NCBI GenBank assembly: GCA_027010905.1
Contig: JALVBA010000203.1
Coordinates: 1 to 24,296 of the forward strand
Direction: 5' to 3'
Length of the DNA stretch: 24,296 nt
From: Marinilabiliaceae bacterium
GTDB taxonomy: Bacteria > Bacteroidota > Bacteroidia > Bacteroidales > Marinilabiliaceae
Notes under the pieces: generated by a model
What the model saw: only the letters and a program-made list of their open reading frames with translations
The model's database searches: none
Told to the model about the DNA's origin: nothing
Shown: positions 7,887 through 16,200 of the stretch, piece after piece
Numbering within the stretch: the stretch's first letter is position 1
Layout of the letters: the number at the start of each line of letters is the position of its first letter
Made by a program: the position numbers and the translations under genes

Positions 7887-10781
7887 TTAAAATTTATATC
7901 TGATACCAATATCACCTGAAACACCATACACCTCTTCGTTCGTAAGTTTACTTGGATGATAGGTTAAAATACGCCGATCAGGGTTATTGGTAATGTTGTT
8001 AATATTTAGGTATATTGCCAGTCCCAGTACTTTTTTAAATTTTTGTGAAAGCTGCAAATCCAGTCTCATCAATGCATCCTTGTCCTGATCGAGAGATTTA
8101 TTGTTGGCCTGTGCCGAAGTGATGGTGGCGCTCTGGTAATAAGCAGATAACCTACCCGAAAAACCTCCCAGTTCATATCCGAGAGACACATTAGCGACCA
8201 CATCTGGCATTCCAATGATGGTGTTAACCCTGCTGTCGTGCTCCCCAACGTTAATAACATATGGCGGTTCACTGATATATTTTTTATAAAAACTAAAGAA
8301 CGGGTATCTAGTCTCAGACTGCATATAGGTTAAATTCATGTTTAGCAATATACCGTTAAATGGCTTAGGAAGATAAGAAAACTGTGTTTGCCAGTCAAGC
8401 TCCAGCCCCTTCACATAACCCGGCCATTTGTTGTTTATTGGCTTCGATAACTTTTTATTCTCATAAATAGGATCCAAGCCGTACTCTTCCTCCGCATTAA
8501 TAATTGTCAATTCATAGTTCAATACCTGATTTTCCAGCTTCTTGTAAAATGCTCCAATGGTGAAAAGACCAGTTTTACCGGTGTATATTGATAAATAGGC
8601 ATCGTAGTTATAATTGGTCTGCGGTTTCAGATAGGGATTTCCCATAAATTGGTCACTTGCTCTATTCCTGTGGTATCGGGGACTCATCTGAGTGTACCCC
8701 GGTCGGGTCAATGTCTTGGTAGCTGCCATGCGAATATCAAACCACTTGGTTGGTTTAATCTTTAGATGAATCATTGGGAAAAAATCATCAGTATAATGAC
8801 TCGCTGTAGTATCTCCTATTTGACCTTGAGTCAAATAGGGACCATAGCCCTCACCCTGCAAAAACCATCTGGCAGTGGTACTGTAATTTGATCTTTCATA
8901 CCGCACTCCGGGCATAAAAGTAATAAACTCTCCAAAGTCGATTCCCGCCATAAAGTATGTGGCATAATTTCGCTGAGTATTTGTATAGTCATCTTTATCG
9001 CCTATCATATATCCATGCAACATATCATCACACACATCTAAAACATACTTCAACTTGTCTAAGTCGATCCAGAACCAGCTCTGAGCATCCTGCATGTAAA
9101 AATCATGGGCATACGGTTCAGTTACAAAAGGTAATAAACCAAACTCGGTGTTAGGAGTATATTTCCATCCAAAATCAGGCAGTCTTGCAATCGCAGTATC
9201 ACCCAACATCTCCCCGGAGTGCCGACCGAAGCTTGAGCCTCTTGTCGATTTATCCTGACTGCGTTTTATATCCCGGATTTTCCCCCCAAATTTTACATAT
9301 CCGCCGATTTTGCTCCCCAAACTGAAGGGCACTTTTATATCCAGTCTGGCAGCCAGCTCTGACGAAGTTAGCTCTGAGGTAGAATATCGGGGGTGGGAGA
9401 TTTCTGTCCATGCTATATCATGTTTAGCGCTACTCATATATTCACTAATGGTTGTGGTGCTGTCAATACTAACCGCCCCTGCATTAAGTCCTGACATATT
9501 TGAACCACCTATACTGAGTCTATCGGGTGTCTCACTTCTATTACTAGATCTGGAAACGCTCCAATCCACTTTCACATCACTCCATAATGTGTGCTCTCCA
9601 CCAATACCTTGTAAGAAATTTCTATTTAATGTTTCCGTACTGGTTGTACGATAACCAAGGGTCGATTCTTGATAGCTATTGGAGTAAGTCATACTTTCTG
9701 TATTGCGATTACTGAAGAATGCCTGATAATATAGCTTTCCGTTATTTAGCTTATAATCGGTGTAGAGTGTGACTCCGTAACGGTTGTTCAGGTTTTCTGT
9801 ACGGGTCAGGGTAACTCCAGTGAGTTCAACTGCCCTAATATCTTCGGAACCATGCTCTGAAGCATAAAAAGTATTGTGCCTGGCTGCTAGTATATCCCTT
9901 CCTCTATCTTTCCGGTCATAAGTCATGCTAAACATTACCCCCCACTTATCATCGAAAAAGCGGTTGCTTAGCAAAAGATCAACATTATTCATTTTAAATG
10001 ATTTGGTAAAGTTATTGTAACCTGTTCTTAACCAAATATCTTTTCTGAATCCCGGCTGTGCTTCACGCATTTTAAATTCAACATTACCACCAAGCACATC
10101 TGCATCCTGATCGGCCATAAAGGCCTTATTCAATTCAATACCCCCAATCATAGATGAGGAAATAGAACCCAATCCACCGTCCAAGCGCATCCCATTAACA
10201 GACATGGTGTTGGAAGAAACTCCACGAACTCTAATAGAAACTGCCTCACCCCCACTTCTATTTACCGACACTCCAGGAAGTCGTGCTAGTGCCTCAGCAG
10301 CATTAGCATCAGGTAGTTCTCGTATCTTTTGTTCCGAAACAACATTTTTTATATTCTCGGATGAAATTTGTGTATTTATTGCCTTCGCCTGACCTCTGGC
10401 CATAGCGGTAACAATTACCTCTTCACCCCAAATAGATGCCAGTATTATTCGAAAGTCTTGTGTAATAACACTTCCTGCAGATACATTTATTGTTGCCTCA
10501 CTGTCAGAATAACCAACAAAAGTTACTCTAATTTTATAAGTACCCGGAATTATCTTCTTAATAGAATAAGACCCTCTATCATCAGATATAGTACCACTGG
10601 CGGTACCCATCAATTGAATATTTGCATAAACTACCGGCTCACCAGATTCATCAACTATGGTTCCCTTAACTTCGCCATATTTCTGAGCAGTCAGTAAGGT
10701 AGTAATTAAAACAAAAAATGTAGTAGCTACTATTTTTTTTAAAAAATACTTTAGAGTAATACTCTTCAATAATAATTTCAT
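7887..10781 (-). CDS. TonB-dependent outer-membrane receptor (no SusD partner)
   Basis: A 964-residue outer-membrane receptor that would import a substrate using TonB-ExbBD energy. Order of parts: signal peptide (hydrophobic VATTFFVLITTLLTAQ, cleavage about residue 32), a carboxypeptidase-regulatory-like beta-sandwich (GTIVDESGEPVVYANIQLMG to about residue 110), a plug domain (LPDANAAEALARLPGVSVNR, IRVRGVSSNTMSVNGMRLDG, about residues 120-235), and a 22-strand-type barrel ending in GIRYKF with the terminal aromatic residue needed for barrel insertion. The extension before the plug is characteristic of Bacteroidota. It lacks a neighbouring SusD, so it is not a classical SusC. The plug motif resembles the family often annotated TIGR01782 for glycans, but the substrate cannot be read from sequence. 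A T9SS-exported beta-helix protein follows in the same direction and may process or bind the ligand. Confidence 0.95.
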   Translation of the reverse strand: MKLLLKSITLKYFLKKIVATTFFVLITTLLTAQKYGEVKGTIVDESGEPVVYANIQLMGTASGTISDDRGSYSIKKIIPGTYKIRVTFVGYSDSEATINVSAGSVITQDFRIILASIWGEEVIVTAMARGQAKAINTQISSENIKNVVSEQKIRELPDANAAEALARLPGVSVNRSGGEAVSIRVRGVSSNTMSVNGMRLDGGLGSISSSMIGGIELNKAFMADQDADVLGGNVEFKMREAQPGFRKDIWLRTGYNNFTKSFKMNNVDLLLSNRFFDDKWGVMFSMTYDRKDRGRDILAARHNTFYASEHGSEDIRAVELTGVTLTRTENLNNRYGVTLYTDYKLNNGKLYYQAFFSNRNTESMTYSNSYQESTLGYRTTSTETLNRNFLQGIGGEHTLWSDVKVDWSVSRSSNRSETPDRLSIGGSNMSGLNAGAVSIDSTTTISEYMSSAKHDIAWTEISHPRYSTSELTSSELAARLDIKVPFSLGSKIGGYVKFGGKIRDIKRSQDKSTRGSSFGRHSGEMLGDTAIARLPDFGWKYTPNTEFGLLPFVTEPYAHDFYMQDAQSWFWIDLDKLKYVLDVCDDMLHGYMIGDKDDYTNTQRNYATYFMAGIDFGEFITFMPGVRYERSNYSTTARWFLQGEGYGPYLTQGQIGDTTASHYTDDFFPMIHLKIKPTKWFDIRMAATKTLTRPGYTQMSPRYHRNRASDQFMGNPYLKPQTNYNYDAYLSIYTGKTGLFTIGAFYKKLENQVLNYELTIINAEEEYGLDPIYENKKLSKPINNKWPGYVKGLELDWQTQFSYLPKPFNGILLNMNLTYMQSETRYPFFSFYKKYISEPPYVINVGEHDSRVNTIIGMPDVVANVSLGYELGGFSGRLSAYYQSATITSAQANNKSLDQDKDALMRLDLQLSQKFKKVLGLAIYLNINNITNNPDRRILTYHPSKLTNEEVYGVSGDIGIRYKF

Positions 10782-11092
10782 GTTTATTAGGATTTAATTA
10801 TTAGTTATATTTCCAACGTATTATAAACGTCTCGCAATTTACAATTTTTAAAATTAATTTGATGTGTTTTTCTTAACAAAAACCACAAATCAATTCGATA
10901 AAAAATACTTTTCGGGATATAATTTGAGTATTTTTCACACTTACCTGTTGAGTCAAGGGCTTCGGTCATTTCCTCATATCCGTATTTATTATATTAAAAA
11001 GCCTGGAGGAAAAATCATTTAACCTTTTGGCTTTTATGTATTACAAATATTGCATTTTTTTTTGAAACTGCAAAATTTCTTAGAGGAAATGA
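10782..11092. other. Divergent intergenic region upstream of the receptor
   Basis: No gene is visible in these 311 bases. It contains the receptor promoter (10849-10880). A loose inverted repeat, AAAAGCC (10997-11003) with GGCTTTT (11029-11035), has a 25-base gap and is too weak to call as a terminator. Confidence 0.4.
10849..10880 (-). promoter_or_regulatory. Candidate Bacteroidota-type promoter for the receptor operon
   Basis: On the minus strand, TTTG (10880-10877) is followed after exactly 20 bases by TAATTTTA (10856-10849), which differs from TAnnTTTG only in the last base. Transcription would start near 10845 with a leader of about 64 bases. Confidence 0.45.
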
Positions 11093-11429
11093 ACTAAGAA
11101 TCAAAGTGAGGGTAAGCAATTGACCTATCAAATCAGCAAAGTTATCAATTCGCGTTTTCCCAGGCTAAATGACAAAGTCATGCATTTTTGCGATCTGCGT
11201 AAGCGTAAAGATTATTAGTTGACCGAGTTGGCAAGACGAGCAGTAAAAAAAATGTTGGAGGGAAGATATTGCATTAACCGAACCTATGCAACATAAATTC
11301 ATTGAAAATAATACTCGCCGAATTAATGGAGATTCTCTCGTAGCATCTCAAAATAATATTTAGCCGACAAACCCCAATGCTACTGCTAAAAAAAGTAATG
11401 CTTTACGAGCAATAATTAAAAATCATTAG
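11093..11429 (+). pseudogene. Broken gene of unknown family upstream of thiL
   Basis: Two adjoining frames look like one broken protein. The first (11093 to TAA at 11294-11296) reads TYQISKVINSRFPRLNDKV and CDLRKRKDY, then TAG at 11216-11218, then LTELARRAVKKMLEG. The second, in another frame (11265 to TAG at 11427-11429), reads DIALTEPMQHKFIENNTRRI, then TAG at 11361-11363, then PTNPNATAKKSNALRAIIKN. Switching frame near 11265 gives one continuous basic protein of about 110 codons with two stops and one frameshift. No start codon is evident. The composition is protein-like, but I do not recognise the family; a transposase or mobile-element relic is a guess. Confidence 0.45.
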
Positions 11430-11456
11430 TGTATAAAAATGGTTTTATTAATTTTG
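11426..11456 (+). promoter_or_regulatory. Candidate Bacteroidota-type promoter for thiL
   Basis: TAATTTTG at 11449-11456 matches TAnnTTTG exactly. TTAG at 11426-11429, a one-mismatch version of TTTG, lies 19 bases upstream. Transcription would start near 11460, about 19 bases before the ATG. No TPP riboswitch motif was seen before the gene. Confidence 0.4.
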
Positions 11457-11478
11457 TTAAATCTTAAACCTAAATAAA

Positions 11479-12519
11479 ATGACGAAAAAGAAAAAGACTG
11501 AGATTGCTGAACTTGGAGAGTTTGGGTTGATTGACCATCTTACTAATAGCATTAAGATAAAAAACAAAAGTACCCTTAAAGGAGTAGGAGATGACTCTGC
11601 CGTGCTTGAGTACAAAAACAAACAGATTGTTATTAGTACCGATCTGTTACTTGAGGGGATCCATTTCGACCTAACCTACACTCCGTTAAAGCATTTGGGA
11701 TACAAAGCCATAGCAGTTAACCTGTCTGACATCTACGCAATGAATGCCCACCCAAAACAGATAACCGTCTCCATTGGTTTAAGTTCAAAGATGAGTTTGG
11801 AAGCACTTGATGAGTTCTATTCAGGAATCTATCTGGCTTGTGACAAGTACGACATTGACCTGATTGGCGGTGATACCTCCTCGTCACTTACAGGTTTTAC
11901 CATAAGTATTACAGCAATCGGCGAAGGCGAAAAGGATAAGATTACCTATCGCAGTGGAGCGGGAGTAAATGATATTATCTGTACTTCAGGTGATTTTGGC
12001 GCGGCATACATGGGCCTGCAACTGCTTGAACGGGAGAAGAAAGTGTTTGAAGGTAATTCGCAGGTACAACCCGACCTTGCAAGTCATGATTACCTTTTGG
12101 AGAAAATATTGAAACCTGAGCCCCGAAGAGATGTTATTGAGCTTCTGAAAGAGATTGATGTTAAACCCACCTCAATGATTGATGTGTCAGACGGGATTTC
12201 ATCTGAGGTGTTGCACATCTGTAAACAGTCCGGAGTAGGATGCAGACTGTTTGAGGATAAGATACCTATTGATGCCACTACTTCGATGCTAGCCGAGGAG
12301 ATGGGGATAAACCCAATGGTTGCTGCGCTTAACGGTGGGGAGGATTATGAGATGCTTTTCACCATTGCACAGAGTGATTACGACAAATTCATAAAGGCTA
12401 ACAGCCCGGTTAAAATATATGCGATAGGACATATTACCGAGAAATCGAAAGGGAGTTATCTTATTACAAATGCCGGACAGGAGGTAAAACTATCAGCACA
12501 AGGATGGAAACATGAGTAG
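11479..12519 (+). CDS. thiL: Thiamine-monophosphate kinase ThiL
   Basis: ThiL phosphorylates thiamine monophosphate with ATP to give the active cofactor thiamine diphosphate. The 346-residue length is usual. It belongs to the PurM/AIR-synthetase-like superfamily: GVGDDSAVL (about residues 35-43) carries the metal-binding aspartates, STDLLLEGIHFD (53-64) binds substrate, KAIAVNLSDIYAMNAHP (76-92) and LIGGDTSSS (128-136) are signature segments, and MIDVSDGISSEV in the C-terminal half completes the active site. The start at ATG 11479 is followed by a run of lysines, and no better start lies nearby. Intergenic repeats separate it from ruvA, so it may be its own transcript. No other thiamine gene lies in the window. 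Confidence 0.96.
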   Translation: MTKKKKTEIAELGEFGLIDHLTNSIKIKNKSTLKGVGDDSAVLEYKNKQIVISTDLLLEGIHFDLTYTPLKHLGYKAIAVNLSDIYAMNAHPKQITVSIGLSSKMSLEALDEFYSGIYLACDKYDIDLIGGDTSSSLTGFTISITAIGEGEKDKITYRSGAGVNDIICTSGDFGAAYMGLQLLEREKKVFEGNSQVQPDLASHDYLLEKILKPEPRRDVIELLKEIDVKPTSMIDVSDGISSEVLHICKQSGVGCRLFEDKIPIDATTSMLAEEMGINPMVAALNGGEDYEMLFTIAQSDYDKFIKANSPVKIYAIGHITEKSKGSYLITNAGQEVKLSAQGWKHE

Positions 12520-12549
12520 GAAGTATCAAGGCAAAAGTAAAAAGGCAAA

Positions 12550-12578
12550 CGGAGCGTTAGCGACGTTCCGAGCATCGG
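12550..12578 (+). repeat. Intergenic hairpin elements between thiL and ruvA
   Basis: CGGAGCGT (12550-12557) pairs with ACGTTCCG (12563-12570), allowing one G-U, around a 5-base loop. CCGA (12568-12571) can instead pair with TCGG (12575-12578). The hairpins are flanked by AAGGCAAA-type copies (near 12530, 12542 and 12580). The GC content and structure look like a small dispersed intergenic repeat, and it could also end thiL transcription although no T run follows. Confidence 0.5.
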
Positions 12579-12597
12579 GAAGGCAAAAGCTGAGCGA

Positions 12598-12633
12598 CAT
12601 TTAACCATTCAGCCATTTAACCATTTAACCATA
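12598..12633 (+). repeat. Tandem 8-bp repeat just upstream of ruvA
   Basis: The unit CATTTAAC occurs at 12598, 12614 and 12622, with a variant CATTCAGC at 12606 and a half unit at 12630. That is about 4.5 copies with period 8, ending six bases before the ruvA ATG. Copy-number change here would alter ruvA leader spacing. Confidence 0.7.
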
Positions 12634-12639
12634 AAATAT

Positions 12640-13221
12640 ATGTTTGAACATCTTAGAGGAAAAATAGCAGAATCGAGCCCGGCACATGTTGTGGTAGATA
12701 TAAACGGAGTGGGATACTTTGTGAATATCTCGTTAAACACTTACAGCCAGCTTGAAGGGAAGAGTGAGATTAAAATTTTTATCCATGAAAATATACGGGA
12801 AGATGCCTTCAATTTGTATGGTTTTATGGACAATGCAGAGCGCACGCTGTTCCGTCAACTTATTTCCGTTTCAGGCATCGGATCCAACACTGCACGGATG
12901 ATGCTTTCGTCGTTAGCACCTGACGAAATTGCCAATGCTATCCTTACAGGAAATGTCAATGTGCTAAAGGGAATAAAGGGTATTGGAGCCAAAACTGCAC
13001 AACGGGTTATAGTAGACCTGAAAGATAAGCTGGGAAAAAGCTCTTTAGATACAAAAATATTTGCTTCAGTAGACAATACTATAAGAGATGAAGCGTTATC
13101 AGCTTTAGTAATGTTAGGCTTTACAAAGAACAGTGCCCAAAAGGCTGTGGATAAGATATTAACCGGCAGACCTGATGAGAAGGTGGAAAGTGTTATTAAG
13201 CAAGCCCTTAAAATGTTGTAA
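12640..13221 (+). CDS. ruvA: Holliday junction DNA helicase subunit RuvA
   Basis: RuvA binds four-way Holliday junctions as tetramers and loads the RuvB motor for branch migration. The 193-residue protein has the three usual domains: an N-terminal OB fold (MFEHLRGKIAESSPAHVVVD to about residue 63), a middle domain with two helix-hairpin-helix motifs (ISVSGIGSNTARMML and KGIKGIGAKTAQRVIVDLKD, about residues 70-130), and a C-terminal RuvB-binding three-helix domain (from about 147, with EALSALVMLGFT). Neither ruvB nor ruvC lies nearby. The pairing with sprA downstream is one I recall from other Bacteroidota, such as Flavobacterium. The upstream tandem repeat ends six bases from the start, so the leader sequence is unusual. 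Confidence 0.96.
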   Translation: MFEHLRGKIAESSPAHVVVDINGVGYFVNISLNTYSQLEGKSEIKIFIHENIREDAFNLYGFMDNAERTLFRQLISVSGIGSNTARMMLSSLAPDEIANAILTGNVNVLKGIKGIGAKTAQRVIVDLKDKLGKSSLDTKIFASVDNTIRDEALSALVMLGFTKNSAQKAVDKILTGRPDEKVESVIKQALKML

Positions 13222-13222
13222 T

Positions 13223-13247
13223 CCGGAATTCCGGTTTTCTTTTTTTA
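13223..13247 (+). terminator. Possible short terminator between ruvA and sprA
   Basis: The perfect palindrome CCGGAATTCCGG (13223-13234) begins two bases after the ruvA stop and is followed by TTTTCTTTTTTT. As a hairpin the stem has only four G-C pairs with an AATT loop, so it is probably weak or partial. Confidence 0.4.
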
Positions 13248-13256
13248 GATATCACA

Positions 13257-16200
13257 TTGAATAAAAAAAGAGTAAAATATATACTGTTTGCTATAGTTTT
13301 TAGCAGCATGTTTTTTGTAGCAGCTACTCCTGTTGTTTCAAACAATCTGTTGTCTCAAAATTTTCACCACTTAATTCAATCCCCTGACTCGCTTGAAACA
13401 AAACTGAAGTACAAAATAAAAGACTTTTCCGGCAATCCTCTGCTTGAGAGTGGTGAAACTTCGGGTATCAACCTTGATGACCCTGACAACCTGGACTACA
13501 GGTATGAATACGACAATGAAACAGGAAATGTAACTATCTTTCGTAAGATAGGAAATATGGATGTGAGACTGCCCTACACCATGTCGTTGGAGGAATTTAT
13601 GGATGTTGACACACGTAAATCACTAATCTCGTACTGGAAACAGAAGAGTAATGAGTCATCCATGTATCAGCAGGGAGGAGGGGGCACTTCCATCTTTAAC
13701 CCAAACTGGAATGTGGGGGGACAGGGTTTCCAGAGTATCTTTGGAGGTAATGTAGTTGACATACGACTTCAGGGTGTGGCTGAAGTTATCGTTGGTATTC
13801 AGCAGACCAATATCGACAACCCTACACTACAGGAGCGTTTGCGTAAAACCACAACCTTTGACTTTCGCCAAAAAATACAGATGAATATCACCGGCCAAAT
13901 TGGTGATAAAATGAAGCTGGGAATAAACTACGACACGGAGGCAACCTTTGATTTTGATAATCAGATTAAACTTGAGTTTGAGGGCAAAGAGGATGATATA
14001 CTGAAAAAGATAGAGGTGGGTAACGTAACCCTGCCGCTGCCCGGAACTTTAATTACCGGTAGTCAGAGTCTGTTCGGATTAAAAACAGAGATGCAATTTG
14101 GCAAACTTACCGTTACAGGAATTTTCTCGCAGCAGAAAGGCGAGACAAAGGTGATGAATATTGAAGGTGGTGCCCAAACTCAGGACTTCGAACTCGGCAT
14201 AGACGAGTATGATCGTAACAGACACTTCTTTCTGAACAACCTATTCCGTAGTTTCTATAATCAAGCAATGAAATCCCTCCCTACTCCATCATCCCAGATT
14301 AATGTTAATAAAATTGAGGTTTGGGTAACCAATAAAGTCGGTAATTTTGACGACGCACGTAACATTATCGGTTTTCTTGATTTGGGTGAGAATCAAAGTA
14401 ATATCCATAACAATAATTTATGGACAGGTTCCTCAGATGCCATCCCTTCGAATAAAGCAAACAACCTCTACGAATCAATGAATGGCACTTATGCTGCCAT
14501 TCGCAATATCAATCAAGTAACATCAGTTTTTTCACCTTTGGTAAGTCAGAATTTTATTGGTGGAAAAGATTACGAAAAGATTGAGAATGCACGAAAATTA
14601 TCACCGAGGGAATACACCCTGAATTCAACGCTAGGATACATTTCGTTAAATACTGTTCTCAATGCTGATGAGGTACTGGCTGTGGCTTATGAGTATACCT
14701 ACCGTGGAAATGTGTATAAAGTGGGTGAATTCTCTTCTGATGGAATAGATGCTCCCAGCACCCTCTATCTGAAGTTGATTAAAGGTACTAACCTTACTCC
14801 TGAAATAAAGGAGATGTGGGATTTGATGATGAAAAACATATACAGTATCGGGGCGTACAATGTTAATCAGGAGGATTTCTTCCTCGATATAGTCTATAAA
14901 AATGATTCAACCGGAACAGACATTAACTATTTCCCTGAGGGGTTAACACCCAAAGATGGAGGAGTTAAAGGCGAGCTCTTTTTAAGGCTGATGAATCTTG
15001 ATAATCTCAACTCGCGCGGAGACCCTCAGCCTGACGGTGTTTTTGACTTTGTAACGCAGTATACCATCAAACCCACCAACGGGCGTATAATTTTTCCCGT
15101 ACTCGAACCTTTTGGCTCGCACCTAAAGGAGGTACTTAATGGTCAGCAGGAGCTGATAAATAAGTATGTTTATCAGGCACTCTATGATAGTACCCTAACT
15201 ATTGCGGGCGAAAATGCTGAACGAAATAAGTTTAAGCTTAAGGGAAAATATAAGGCAGCTTCAGGATCCGAAATAGCTCTTAACGCCATGAACGTGCCAC
15301 AGGGTTCGGTAATTGTAACGGCGGGAGGTCTACGCCTTGTTGAGAATGTTGACTACACCGTTGATTACACTTTAGGTAGGGTGCGAATTATCAATTCAGG
15401 CCTTTTGGCGTCAGGCACACCTATTCAAGTCTCACTTGAGAATCAGTCACTGTTTAACATGCAAACCAAAACACTAATGGGTACTCACCTTGAGTATCAG
15501 TTTAACGAGAATTTTAATATCGGTGGTACTTTAATGCATCTTCGTGAACGGCCTCTTACCGAAAAGGTTAATACTGGAGATGAGCCTATCGCTAACACTA
15601 TTTGGGGATTAAACGCTGCCTTCTTCACAGAGTCGTATGGCATTACCCGGTTTTTAGACAAACTGCCACTGATTCAAACAAAAGAGGCGTCAAATATTAA
15701 TTTTGAAGGTGAATTTGCCCAGCTGATTCCCGGCCACCCTAATGTGATTGACAAGGAGGGAAGTGCTTACATCGACGATTTTGAGGCTACCCGTATCTCC
15801 TACGATATTAAAAACTGGACTGCCTGGAAACTTGCCAGTACACCTCAGGGGCAGGATGATAAATTTCCCGAAGCAAACGGTATTGACGATCTCAACTACG
15901 GTATCAATCGTGCTAAGCTTTCATGGTATGTTATCGACCCTCTATTCTTAAGAAACATGACCACAACACCGGCTCACATGAAGCAGGACGATGCTCAGAA
16001 AAACAACCACTTTGTACGCGAGATTTATGAGAAAGAGCTCTTTCCCGATAGGGAGAGCCCGTATGGTCAGCCTACAAACATACCGGTACTGAACGTCGCT
16101 TTCTATCCAAATGAGCGTGGGCCGTACAACTTCGATGCGGAGAATATTGATAAAGATGGTTTTTTAAATAATCCTGAAAAACGTTGGGGAGGTATAATGC

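Noticed and set aside
10997..11035. AAAAGCC/GGCTTTT inverted repeat as terminator
   Set aside because: A seven-base stem with a 25-base gap is weak, and no gene ends nearby on either strand.
11430..11478. TPP riboswitch before thiL
   Set aside because: No CTGAGA-type thi-box core is present and the predicted leader is only about 19 bases.
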